From: Collimonas sp. PA-H2
GTDB lineage: Bacteria; Pseudomonadota; Gammaproteobacteria; Burkholderiales; Burkholderiaceae_D
DNA length: 64,000 nt
NCBI RefSeq assembly: GCF_002564105.1
Contig: NZ_PDBX01000002.1
Coordinates: 1 to 64,000 of the forward strand
Direction: 5' to 3'
The notes under the pieces were generated by a model. That model was not told where the DNA came from. It ran no database searches and saw only the letters and a list, made by a program, of their open reading frames with translations. A program made the translations under genes and the position numbers. This document shows positions 43,782 through 51,963 of this stretch, in pieces. Numbering within the stretch: position 1 is the stretch's first letter; every line of letters begins with the position of its first letter.

Positions 43782-44804
43782 ATGTCAAAATCCAAATCCC
43801 CACCTGCCCGGGGTGTTGTCCCTAGCACCTACGTACGCCTGCTTTATGAATATCTTGAAAAGCAGGGTGTAGATGCAGAAGTCTTGCTCGGAGAAGAGTC
43901 GCCTGAACCTGCAGACCGCGGTTTGCTGCGATATCCGATAGCTCGATGGGGTGCGCTGCTGGAGCGCGCGGCTGATCATTTGGACGATCCCTTGCTCGGT
44001 TTACACTTGGGCCAAACCATTACTCCGGCACATATGGGCGTCATGGGCTATATATTGCTAGCCTGTCCGCACTTAGCTGCGGCGCTGACGCGCATGCAGC
44101 ACTATCAACGCCTGCTCTACGACACGAATCCGCTTAACGTAACCATGCAAAATGGCGAGGTTCTGCTTGAATGGGGAGTGAATCTTGGACGTCCCGGGCC
44201 GCTTGTGGACGAGTGTGCGATCACTGGACTAATACAATTCGCTCGTGATATCACTGGTCTGCGTGGAACTCTGATCGAGATTGGTTTCGTCAATCCTGCG
44301 CCACCAGATCTCAAGCCTTATCGAGATTGGTTTGCCTGTCCGGTACTTTTCGAACAACCGACGACAACCGTACGCTTCCCTCTAACACGATTGATTCTTC
44401 CACTACGTCAGCCAGATGCAGCCCTTTTGCGAGTATTGGAAAAACAAGCCGCATCAATGTTGGCTGAACTTCCCCAATCAGATGACTTCGAACAAGCTGT
44501 GCGCCTATGCATTGCACGCCTGATTCGCGAAGGCGAACCGGAATTAGAACGGGTAGCTAATGAACTACATATTTCGTCACGCACCATGCAGCGTCGTCTG
44601 GATGAAAACGGGGTTAATTTCCGTGCACTGCGCGAGGAAACCCGCCGCCATCTAGCCAAGCACTATTTGCTCGACCCTCGCTTACAAATGGCCGAAATTG
44701 CACTGCTGCTAGGTTATTCCGAACAAAGTGCGTTCACTCGCGCATTTCATCGTTGGACTGGGCGCACGCCGTTTGCCTATCGTCAAATGCCTGACATTAC
44801 GTAA
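43782..44804 (+). CDS. AraC-family regulator with arabinose-binding-like domain
   Basis: A 340-residue protein of the OruR/ArgR-like AraC group (AraC-type with a long N-terminal Arabinose_bd domain; GVVPSTYVRLLYEYLEKQGVD, PITPAHMGVMGYILLACPHL). The C-terminal helix-turn-helix includes ELERVANELHISSRTMQRRLD and MAEIALLLGYSEQSAFTRAFHRW. Three in-frame starts exist (43716, 43746, 43782), none with a strong ribosome-binding site; 43782 gives the usual length. Divergent from the DUF4096-adhesin pair, so it may control adhesin expression. Confidence 0.85.
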   Translation: MSKSKSPPARGVVPSTYVRLLYEYLEKQGVDAEVLLGEESPEPADRGLLRYPIARWGALLERAADHLDDPLLGLHLGQTITPAHMGVMGYILLACPHLAAALTRMQHYQRLLYDTNPLNVTMQNGEVLLEWGVNLGRPGPLVDECAITGLIQFARDITGLRGTLIEIGFVNPAPPDLKPYRDWFACPVLFEQPTTTVRFPLTRLILPLRQPDAALLRVLEKQAASMLAELPQSDDFEQAVRLCIARLIREGEPELERVANELHISSRTMQRRLDENGVNFRALREETRRHLAKHYLLDPRLQMAEIALLLGYSEQSAFTRAFHRWTGRTPFAYRQMPDIT

Positions 44805-44950
44805 GGCGTAAAAAATAAAATATCATTGCAAATCAAGAGGGTTCGTTACGACGAATCTAATTAATTGATGTCCAGAGCCGTAAATTGTTTACGGCGCCGG
44901 AACATTCGTAGTGAGGTTCCCTCTGTTTTTCGTCTTCCAACAGACGACTT

Positions 44951-45841
44951 CTATGCAGCTCGTTTTTCCTGATTCTGTTCACTGATCCAGCGCTGTAGAA
45001 ACTGGAGCGGCGATTTATAACCGAGGGTCGAATGCTGCCGCTTGCGATTGTAAAACACCTCGATGTATTCGAAACTGGCCGCCCTCATTTCAGTCTGGGT
45101 GGTGTAGCGCAGGCCATGGTAACGTTCGTTCTTGAAACTGTTGAACCAGCTCTCAGTCGGCGAATTGTCCCAGCAATTTCCCTTGCGGCTCATCGAACAC
45201 GTCATACCGAACTCACGCAACTTGTCCTGGTAGGCCTGACTGGCGTACTGGCTGCCGCGGTCCGAATGATGCAGGACGCCGGGCGCAGGACGTCGGCGGA
45301 ACCAGGCCATCGTCAGCGCGTCTGCCACCAACTCAGTCGTCATACGCGGCTTGAGCGACCAGCCGATCACTTCCCGATTGAACAGATCCAGAACGATGGC
45401 GAGGTACAGCCAGCCTTCATCGGTCCACAAGTAGGTGATGTCGGCCGTCCAAACCTGATTCGGCGCCGCCGGCGCGAAATCGCGGTCAAGCAGGTTTCTC
45501 GCCACTGGCAAACCGTGCTTCGATTCGGTCGTAACCCGGTAGCGCCGCTTGTGGCGCGCATGAATTCCGTGCGTGCGCATCAACCGCTCTACGCGTCCCT
45601 TGCTCGCCGTGTAGCCCCGCCACCGCAACTCGCGGATCATCCGAGGACTGCCATAAGCACCTTTTACCTCGGCGTGGATGGCGCGGATCATGGCCAGCGT
45701 CTGGCCGGCCGTCAGGCGCTTGCGATCGGGCGTGCCGCCACTCTTCCAGGCTCGGTAACCGCTGATGCTCACGTCGAGCGTATCGCACATTTCCCTCAGC
45801 GCGAATCGATTAGTCTGCGCATCGATCCAGGCGTACTTCAC
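44951..45841 (-). CDS. IS3-family transposase orfB (integrase core)
   Basis: A 296-residue protein with an N-terminal HTH_21-like part and a DDE integrase core. Motifs: VWTADITYLWTDEGWLYLAIVLDLFNREVIGWS (first Asp), LHHSDRGSQYAS (second Asp), and MSRKGNCWDNSPTESWFNSFKNE (Glu). The GTG start overlaps the orfA stop. Normally expressed as an OrfAB fusion through the -1 frameshift at the A6G site. Confidence 0.93.
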   Translation of the reverse strand: MKYAWIDAQTNRFALREMCDTLDVSISGYRAWKSGGTPDRKRLTAGQTLAMIRAIHAEVKGAYGSPRMIRELRWRGYTASKGRVERLMRTHGIHARHKRRYRVTTESKHGLPVARNLLDRDFAPAAPNQVWTADITYLWTDEGWLYLAIVLDLFNREVIGWSLKPRMTTELVADALTMAWFRRRPAPGVLHHSDRGSQYASQAYQDKLREFGMTCSMSRKGNCWDNSPTESWFNSFKNERYHGLRYTTQTEMRAASFEYIEVFYNRKRQHSTLGYKSPLQFLQRWISEQNQEKRAA

Positions 45842-46128
45842 AGAACATCCTTCGCGAAGTACGCCGCTGCCTTTTTTATGATTTCGTTCTCCCGCTTGAG
45901 CTTGGCATTCTCGGCACGTAAGCGCGACAATTCCATCTCTTCCGGTGTCACAACCTTGCTACCAGCGCCGTTCAACTTGCCAGCCTTAGCGGCCTTGACC
46001 CAGTTGCGCAGCGTTTGTTCGCTTAGACCAAGTTCCTTGGCTGTCGCCGCGAAGGACTCGCAGGCATTGACCCGTCTGACTGCCAATTCCTTGAATTCCG
46101 CCGTGTATGAACTTCTTGAAATCTTCAT
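45838..46128 (-). CDS. IS3-family transposase orfA
   Basis: A 96-residue protein with an HTH_Tnp_1 domain (YTAEFKELAVRRVNACESFAATAKELGLSEQTLRNWVKAAK) and a C-terminal leucine zipper (MELSRLRAENAKLKRENEIIKK). GGAAGG lies upstream of the ATG at 46128. The AAAAAAG slippery heptamer lies near its end in the right phase. Its stop overlaps orfB by four bases. Confidence 0.92.
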   Translation of the reverse strand: MKISRSSYTAEFKELAVRRVNACESFAATAKELGLSEQTLRNWVKAAKAGKLNGAGSKVVTPEEMELSRLRAENAKLKRENEIIKKAAAYFAKDVL

Positions 46129-46325
46129 TTCTTGCCTTCCCAAAGTAACGTCAATTTTACGTCACCTGTGGAAGACGAAATTTCAGGGAAAGCTCATAGT
46201 TAACTGTAGTCGCACTGTAGTGCTCTCGCAAACCTAAGACTAACTCTCGCCAGGCGCGGCAACTTCTGGAGTTAAAGACTTCTGCTTCAGCGACTTGAGT
46301 AAGCGAAATTCCGGCGGGTTCTCGG

Positions 46326-46950
46326 TCAGAATCGATGGTGTTGAGGATTGCTTAAAATTGACCCATCTGGCTGTTGAACCTTCTTGGCACCTGCATAGAC
46401 AAGGAGAATGACCCCGTTGCCTTGGCCTGTTGCAAGAATTACATAGTACGTGTGATTTGCGGTCGTGAAGAAGAGAATATCTTCCCCGGTATGCGGTGAG
46501 GTACTGCGACTGTGGACAAAGAACGGCGCTTGCTTTGTAGCGATTTGCTCCAGTTCCACTGCGTCCTTGCGACCATAGCGATACACAACCTTCGAGACCG
46601 GTTCGGTGTCGCGGTCAGCGCAGATTGAAAGAATCTTCCCGTTCCTCTTGAATGGATGGCTGCTTTGCGAGCCGTACTCAAGAGTCGCCATTCGTGCGCT
46701 CAAAAAAGTGATCTCCCCCCCCAGAACAAAGCGTCGGAACCGAGTCAACCGCCATTGCGACCGAGGGTAGCAAGGCGGTCGCTAGCGCGGCTACTGTGGA
46801 GCAAGCGATGAGAAGGCGAAGCATGCCGAACCAGAATGTGGCGCCTAACTTAGGCAGCGATGCCATTCCAATGTGAGTAGCGCCCGCTTCATTTGGCAGA
46901 CCATTGGATGAAAGTTCAGGAAAGAAGCCTTCCGCATCATCGTCTTTCAT
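46326..46950 (-). pseudogene. Exported protein gene interrupted at an eight-G tract
   Basis: Two frames look like one gene. The upstream frame (46678-46950) encodes a hydrophobic signal (MLRLLIACSTVAALATALLP) and VDSVPTLCSG, then shifts phase at a run of eight G on the coding strand. The downstream frame (46326-46748) continues with GEITFLSARMATLEYGSQSS and a plausible domain to a stop. With seven G the two would join in frame as CSGGEITFLS. This may be a dead gene, a phase-variable gene or a sequencing error. No family recognised. Confidence 0.6.
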
Positions 46951-47239
46951 AGATTTTCGCTTCTTCCAAATTTATCTGAGTAAATGCTGACTTCGTCAGA
47001 TCCAGCGCATTTTGTGTGTAAAGGATAATGCTTAGCCGGCGGTACCTTGTCGCCAAAATGTTAACAGATCACATCAAATTGCTCTGGTGCGCGACTGTCA
47101 GGAACTGGCCGTTTTGAGCCGGTCCAGACAGGCAAATTTCGACCCAAAGGCGACCTACGATTTACTCCAAAGCTGCCGTTCAAGGACACAGTTCACCGGC
47201 GCATAGCGGCAGTGTTTAACAAAGAGTTAAACAGCACAT

Positions 47240-47632
47240 TTATCGACTACAACATGCCATAGTGAACACAACAGTGGCAACGAATGCAAAAAAACAGAAG
47301 CCAGCAATGGCGAGAACAATAAATAAACCTTTTATCCAAACCTTTGGTGGTCTGGGGTCAACAGGAGTCAGCTCTGGAGAATAGACCTGCGCATTCTTGA
47401 GCCCCACGCTGAATACCGCTGCGACACCCGCCGCTATGCCAGCAGCGACAACGCCGCTGACGCCGAAAATTACGGAGATCAGCGCAATACTGAAAAAAAC
47501 TAAGGCGAACCTGCCATGGCGTATGCCAAACGTCAAGCTCTTACCGCAATGCGGGCATACCTTCGTTTTTCCAAGTTCAGACATCGCCTTGGAAAACAGT
47601 CCGACATCCTCAGAACAGTGTGGGCACTTCAT
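47240..47632 (-). CDS. Zinc-ribbon membrane protein of unknown function
   Basis: A 130-residue protein. The N-terminus has two CxxC pairs (MKCPHCSEDV and VCPHCGKSL) forming a zinc ribbon. Two hydrophobic regions follow: one long glycine/alanine-rich stretch (about 43-76) and one at about 100-127. This is the layout of small bacterial zinc-ribbon membrane proteins whose function is unknown. It is probably a single-gene unit inside the island. Confidence 0.7.
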   Translation of the reverse strand: MKCPHCSEDVGLFSKAMSELGKTKVCPHCGKSLTFGIRHGRFALVFFSIALISVIFGVSGVVAAGIAAGVAAVFSVGLKNAQVYSPELTPVDPRPPKVWIKGLFIVLAIAGFCFFAFVATVVFTMACCSR

Positions 47633-47858
47633 TGAAGTTTTCTCAATATGAAAGTAGCAGATAAATGGCGATTGATTGGTGGGCAGAGCATGCGAGTACC
47701 TTTGTATTGGTGGCTACCGAATATGTATCACAAATGTCAATTGAACACGGGTGAACGGCTGCTATGGAGGATATTTTTGAACGGCTGGATTTGGCCGGGT
47801 GCTGTCGGTCGAACAGATACAGCCACTACCCGATAGAGCCAAACACATAAGTGGGCAC

Positions 47859-48566
47859 TCAAGGCATTGTCAAATCGACTGACTGAAGAAGTTCTTTCAA
47901 GTGACGATACTCAGGTTCCCTGAACTCTTTTTTTGATGCCTCCAATACAGCAAGCAACGGACCTATGATTTCAGTCCCGAATATTTTTTCATTTTCAATC
48001 CGACGCAAAACGCTGACAAAATCCTGATGAGAGATATTTGCTCGTCGAAAGCAATTTATCGCGTATTTAACAAAGCAAGGTGCATCAACAAATGATCCCC
48101 TCTTTTGACCGACAATGTGCATGTCGCAATTACCAGGTTGCTTCGAATCACTTACAAACGCAAAATCAATATCTGAGCCATATTCCGACGTAAACGTTAC
48201 ATACCAGCACTTACGAAATATCTGATATGGAAACCAAATCGTCGTCATATTCCAGTCGGACCCATCGAATCCAATTTTTGGAAATGCGTTGGCTAGCATA
48301 GATAATTGGCTCCCCAAATTTTTTGTTACTGTCGCGGCCATGCTGTAAGAGTCGCTATCCGGCCCGGTTGACTTCCCCGCAATGAAAATTTTTAGCTCAT
48401 CATCCCAAGGGCAGAACTGACGGAGACACTGGTCAATTTTGGCAATCCTTTCCACGCTAGCCACCCAGCATTGATCCAGAATAGCGGGAGCCATAACGTC
48501 TTCAATGGTCGATATGGTTTCCCTCTGAAGTATGGAATTTAGAATTGTGGATCGCAGTGTATTCAA
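47859..48566 (-). CDS. Hypothetical protein (235 aa)
   Basis: A 235-residue soluble protein with a TTG start, as no in-frame ATG occurs upstream before a stop. The sequence contains WNMTTIWFPYQIFRKCWYVTF and FAFVSDSKQPGNCDMHIVGQ, and ends in helices (ALLAVLEASKKEFREPEYRHLKELLQSV). It has no signal or membrane segment. No family recognised. Its codon and base use is more AT-rich than the core genes, as for other island genes. Confidence 0.55.
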   Translation of the reverse strand: MNTLRSTILNSILQRETISTIEDVMAPAILDQCWVASVERIAKIDQCLRQFCPWDDELKIFIAGKSTGPDSDSYSMAATVTKNLGSQLSMLANAFPKIGFDGSDWNMTTIWFPYQIFRKCWYVTFTSEYGSDIDFAFVSDSKQPGNCDMHIVGQKRGSFVDAPCFVKYAINCFRRANISHQDFVSVLRRIENEKIFGTEIIGPLLAVLEASKKEFREPEYRHLKELLQSVDLTMP

Positions 48567-48836
48567 CTTGGGAATTCGATCAGAGATATTTGATTGAAGT
48601 TTCGATGGAAATTAATCATCTCAAAGTCACCACGAACAAATTAGTAATATATCATCGGATTGCCTATGGCCATTAACGTCGCATATTGGCCGATTTCTGT
48701 CAAAAGCGTACCGAGCAATGTTTGATTCCCCCTGGAATAGCTTATCAAGTCAAATCCAAATTAGTAGAAAACAGTTGCAATATAAGCACAATAAAATATC
48801 TCGGCGTGCTTCAATGTGCGGAAACGATTTGAAAAA
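48567..48836. other. Right edge of the island, no gene seen
   Basis: AT-rich bases without a supportable gene. It contains an extra GCGGAAACGATTTG close to the repeat edge; similar GGAAACGATT words occur several times near both ends of the island. Confidence 0.3.
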
Positions 48837-48972
48837 TGCGGAAACGATTGCTATGCAAAGGACTTGGCAGAAATGCAAAACGGCCCGTAGAGGGCCGTTT
48901 TGCTTGGATCTGGCGGAAGCGGTGAGATTCGAACTCACGAACGGGATAAACCGTCGCTAGTTTTCAAGACTA
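48837..48972. repeat. Right direct repeat of the island (att site)
   Basis: Matches 36360-36495. It contains the functional terminator and the 3' part of the intact tRNA-Ser gene. The match stops inside the anticodon stem region. Confidence 0.8.
48877..48901 (-). terminator. Terminator of tRNA-Ser
   Basis: A perfect 10-bp stem AAAACGGCCC / GGGCCGTTTT with a GTAGA loop, about ten bases after the encoded CCA on the minus strand. Confidence 0.9.
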
Positions 48973-49000
48973 GTGCCTTCAACCACTCGGCCACACTTCC
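48911..49000 (-). tRNA. tRNA-Ser (anticodon UGA)
   Basis: A 90-base gene with a 7-bp acceptor stem (GGAAGTG / CGCTTCC, one G-U pair), anticodon loop CTTGAAA with anticodon TGA, a long variable arm (GCGACGGTTTATCCCGTTC region), the T-loop TTCGAAT and an encoded GCCA 3' end. It is the integration target of the island to its left and is rebuilt intact. Confidence 0.95.
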
Positions 49001-49092
49001 GGAAAGGACGTAATTATACCCAATTTGCAACAACTTAACGATAGCCGCCCCGCTTTTTATGCAAATTATCCTGGGCCAGCCAGGAAAACGGC

Positions 49093-50349
49093 TCAATCCA
49101 GCAGGAACATTTGCTGCAAATCATTCAAAAACCGTTGCCCCAGCACTGTCGGCTTGATGATCTTGTGGTCGCGGTACAGCAAGCCCTTGGCTTCGGCCTG
49201 GTTCAGCGATTTTTCTATCGTATTTAGCGCCAGCCCGGTCCGTTCGCTGAACAGGTTGACCTCGAAGCCGCCATTCAGGCGCAGCGCATTCAGCATGAAT
49301 TCAAAACCGAGGTCGTCGCGGCCGATTTCCGTTTCTTCCTGCACCACATTGCCCAGCCGGCTGTGTTCCAGATAAGCCTTGGGCTGCTTGTAGCGCATCT
49401 GGCGGATCACGCGGTGCGGGAACGACAGCTTGCTGTGGGCGCCGGCGCCGATGCCGAGATAGTCGCCGAACTGCCAGTAGTTCAGGTTGTGGCGCGCCTG
49501 GCGGCCCGACTGTGCATAGGCCGACACTTCGTAGTGGCCGTAGCCGGCGGCGCCGGTGTGGGCGCTGATCATGTCTTGCATTTCGGCGCTGGCGTCATCG
49601 TCGGGAATCGCCGGCGGATACTTGGCGAAGTAGGTGTTCGGCTCCAGCGTCAGGTGATACAGCGACAGGTGCGGCGGTGCAAAGGCGATGGCGGTGGCGA
49701 CGTCTTGCTGCGCCTCTTCCAGCGTTTGCGACGGCAACGCATACATCAGGTCGAGATTGAAATTGTCGAAGGTCGCGTGGGCGATCTCTACCGCGCGGCG
49801 CGCTTCGCCGTCGTCGTGGATCCGCCCCAGCGCCTGCAGGTGGCGGCCGTTGAAGCTTTGGATGCCGATCGACAGGCGGTTGATGCCGCTGTTGCGGTAG
49901 GACTTGAATTTCTCGACTTCAAAGGTGCCGGGATTGGCTTCCATGGTGATTTCCGCGGCGCCGTCCAGCGGCAGCAGCGAACGCACATCCGACATCAAAC
50001 GATCCAGCCCGGCTGCCGACATCAGGCTGGGCGTGCCGCCGCCGATGAAGATGGTGTAGATCTTGCGACCCCAGATCAGCGGCAGCGAGGCTTCCAGGTC
50101 GGCGCGCAAGGCAGCCAGGTATTCTTCTTCCGGGAAGCCGCCCTTGGCTTCGTGCGAATTGAAATCGCAATATGGACACTTCTTCACACACCAGGGGAAA
50201 TGGATGTAGAGCGACAGCGGCGGCAAGGCGCTCAGGCTGAGCGCGCCTGGCTGCAGATAGGCTAGCGCGGCCCGGGCTGCGGCTGAAGGCTTGTCGGCTG
50301 GCGTACTTTTGGCCTGCCCTGGCATGCCGATAGGCTTGATCGGGATCAT
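49093..50349 (-). CDS. hemW: Radical SAM heme chaperone HemW (coproporphyrinogen oxidase-like)
   Basis: A 418-residue radical SAM protein. The cluster motif is C54-x3-C58-x2-C61 (FPWCVKKCPYCDF). IFIGGGTPSLMSAAGLDRL and EITMEANPGTFE follow, then GINRLSIGIQSFN, all typical of HemW/HemN-like enzymes. It lacks the extra HemN cysteine. HemW is a heme chaperone for respiratory enzymes and is usually not itself a coproporphyrinogen oxidase. The gene overlaps rdgB by four bases, a common arrangement in this lineage. Confidence 0.93.
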   Translation of the reverse strand: MIPIKPIGMPGQAKSTPADKPSAAARAALAYLQPGALSLSALPPLSLYIHFPWCVKKCPYCDFNSHEAKGGFPEEEYLAALRADLEASLPLIWGRKIYTIFIGGGTPSLMSAAGLDRLMSDVRSLLPLDGAAEITMEANPGTFEVEKFKSYRNSGINRLSIGIQSFNGRHLQALGRIHDDGEARRAVEIAHATFDNFNLDLMYALPSQTLEEAQQDVATAIAFAPPHLSLYHLTLEPNTYFAKYPPAIPDDDASAEMQDMISAHTGAAGYGHYEVSAYAQSGRQARHNLNYWQFGDYLGIGAGAHSKLSFPHRVIRQMRYKQPKAYLEHSRLGNVVQEETEIGRDDLGFEFMLNALRLNGGFEVNLFSERTGLALNTIEKSLNQAEAKGLLYRDHKIIKPTVLGQRFLNDLQQMFLLD

Positions 50350-50930
50350 CGCAGTTTCTCTACCAGCGCCCGCAGGGCCTGGCCGCGATGCGAGATGGCG
50401 TTCTTTTCCGCGGCGGTGAATTCCGCTGCGGTCTTGTTGTGCTCCGTGACCAGGAAGTGCGGATCGTAGCCGAAACCGCCGGCGCCGCGCGCTTCGCTGA
50501 TGATCTGGCCGTTCCAGCGGCCGTCGGCGATCACCGGCTGCGGATCGTCGGCATGGCGTACAAACACCAGCACACAGTAATAATAGGCCGATTTGTCGGC
50601 ATGTGAGGCCAGGTCGGCGATCAGCTTGCGGTTGTTTTCGGCATCGGACTTCGGTTCGCCGGCATAGCGCGCCGACAGTACGCCAGGAGCGCCGCCGAGG
50701 GCGCTGACGCAGACCCCGGAATCGTCGGCCAGCGCCGGCAGACCACTCAAGCGCGAGGCGTGGCGGGCCTTGGTGAGCGCGTTTTCGACAAACGTCAGAT
50801 ACGGTTCTTCCGCCTCGGGAACGTCGAATTCGCCTTGCGGACGGACGTCGAAATCGATCTGCGCCAGCAATTGGCCGAATTCCTTTAATTTTCCAGCATT
50901 GTTGGAGGCTAGAACCAGGGTGCGCGACAT
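50346..50930 (-). CDS. rdgB: dITP/XTP pyrophosphatase (HAM1)
   Basis: A 194-residue HAM1-family enzyme. Motifs: LVLASNNAGKLKEFGQLL, TFVENALTKARHAS, ALADDSGVCVSALGG, PGVLSARYAG, and GGFGYDPHFLV with KNAISHRGQALR at the end. It hydrolyses dITP and XTP to monophosphates, keeping non-canonical purines out of DNA. The ATG at 50930 is preferred over a TTG two codons earlier. It overlaps hemW by four bases. Confidence 0.95.
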   Translation of the reverse strand: MSRTLVLASNNAGKLKEFGQLLAQIDFDVRPQGEFDVPEAEEPYLTFVENALTKARHASRLSGLPALADDSGVCVSALGGAPGVLSARYAGEPKSDAENNRKLIADLASHADKSAYYYCVLVFVRHADDPQPVIADGRWNGQIISEARGAGGFGYDPHFLVTEHNKTAAEFTAAEKNAISHRGQALRALVEKLR

Positions 50931-51028
50931 AGGCAACTCAAAACAGAATAGGAGAAAACCGGTACTTTAGCACCGGCAGGAAATAGCAACGGATACAAAC
51001 TTAAATGGAAGCTTAATGCGGCGGCGCT

Positions 51029-51550
51029 TCAGGCGACGCGCTTGCCCAGGATCACCAGGTCGCGCTCGATGCCATCCAGGGTGGCGACGCGCGGCATATT
51101 GGCCCAGCGCTCGAAACCGAAGGCATCGAACAGCTTCAGGCTCGGCTGGTTATGGCCGAACACGAAGCCCAGCAAGGTGTGCACGCCGATGCTTGGGGCG
51201 TGCGCAATGGCTTGTCCCAGCAGATAGCGGCCCATACCCTTGCCGCGCGCATCTTCGTGGATATAGATGGACAGTTCGGCAGTACCGGAATAAGCCGGAC
51301 GGCCGTAGAAATCGGAATACGACAACCAGCCCAGCAGCGACTTCCGGCCATCGGCGCCCTCCTGCTCCACCACCCACAGCGGGCGGCGTTCCGGATTGTG
51401 ATGATCGAACCAAGCCTGGCGCGACGCCACCGTGACCGGCTCGGTATCGGCCGTCACTTCCCGCGAGGCGACGGTGCTGTTGTAGATGGCGACGATCGCC
51501 GGCAAATCCTGCTGGTTGGCGAGTCTGAAGCTGTAGTCCATATGATCCAT
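51029..51550 (-). CDS. GNAT-family acetyltransferase (phosphinothricin acetyltransferase-like)
   Basis: A 173-residue protein similar to the PAT/YncA group: RLANQQDLPAIVAIYNSTVASREVT at the N-terminus, AELSIYIHEDARGKGMGRYLLG (acetyl-CoA loop) and TLLGFVFGHNQPSLKLFDAFGFERWANM. These enzymes acetylate small amines such as methionine sulfoximine or phosphinothricin; the natural substrate is not fixed by sequence. It lies 12 bases from the pilZ gene on the same strand, with a second ATG three codons in. Confidence 0.88.
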   Translation of the reverse strand: MDHMDYSFRLANQQDLPAIVAIYNSTVASREVTADTEPVTVASRQAWFDHHNPERRPLWVVEQEGADGRKSLLGWLSYSDFYGRPAYSGTAELSIYIHEDARGKGMGRYLLGQAIAHAPSIGVHTLLGFVFGHNQPSLKLFDAFGFERWANMPRVATLDGIERDLVILGKRVA

Positions 51551-51562
51551 GCTGCTGTGTAT

Positions 51563-51943
51563 TTAATAAGTATGAGTCGGGCGCGCCGAACCCAGCGCCG
51601 ATCCCAGCACTTCCTCGATCCGCTTGCGCAGCCGCTGGCCGCTGTCGTCGTCCGGGAAATGCACGCCAACGCCCTGCGCCTTGTTGTTATTGGCATTCTT
51701 CGGCGTGATCCACGCCACCTTGGCAGCGATCGGATACTTGGTGCCGTCATCCATCAGGCTCAGGATCAGGTAGATTTCATCGCCCAGGTGATAGGTCTTG
51801 TTGGTCGGCACGAAGATGCCGCCATTGGTCAGGAACGGCATGTAAGCGGCGTACAGCGCCGATTTTTCCTTGATTACCAGCGACAATACCGACGGCCTGG
51901 ATAATTTGACCGGCTCGGCCGCGATTGTGGTGTTCTCTGCCAT
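51563..51943 (-). CDS. pilZ: PilZ domain protein
   Basis: A 126-residue PilZ protein of the type IV pilus kind: RPSVLSLVIKEKSALYAAYMPFLTNGGIFVPTNKTYHLGDEIYL and the VAWITP strand. The RxxxR c-di-GMP motif is absent at the N-terminus, as in PilZ itself, which acts in pilus assembly without binding the nucleotide. AGGATC lies upstream of the ATG at 51943. Placed directly after holB in the typical betaproteobacterial order. Confidence 0.9.
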   Translation of the reverse strand: MAENTTIAAEPVKLSRPSVLSLVIKEKSALYAAYMPFLTNGGIFVPTNKTYHLGDEIYLILSLMDDGTKYPIAAKVAWITPKNANNNKAQGVGVHFPDDDSGQRLRKRIEEVLGSALGSARPTHTY

Positions 51944-51963
51944 CTTGATCCTATAAACAAAAT

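Larger units (their letters stand above)
44912..46196 (-). mobile_element. IS3-family insertion sequence (1,285 bp)
   Basis: The ends read TGAGGTTCCCTC...CGTCTTCC on the left and the complement of TGAGCTTTCCCTG...CGTCTTCC on the right, a 27-base imperfect inverted repeat starting with the TG typical of IS3 elements. A TAG target duplication flanks it (44909-44911 and 46197-46199). It contains orfA and orfB with an AAAAAAG slippery heptamer at 45871-45877 (minus strand) in the correct phase for -1 frameshifting. The copy appears intact. Confidence 0.85.
36360..48972. mobile_element. 12.6-kb genomic island integrated at tRNA-Ser(UGA)
   Basis: The region is bounded by a 136-bp direct repeat (36360-36495 and 48837-48972, about 94% identical) that includes the 3' part of the tRNA-Ser gene and its terminator. 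The intact tRNA lies at the right end; a broken 3' copy lies at the left. Inside are a giant adhesin, AraC regulator, IS3-family element and several unknown genes in visibly more AT-rich DNA. No integrase is visible inside or beside it, so it is immobile or depends on an integrase elsewhere. Confidence 0.75.

Noticed and set aside
47648..47836. 62-codon plus-strand frame in the island
   Set aside because: Tryptophan-rich but with no ribosome-binding site or recognised family, so coding evidence is too weak.
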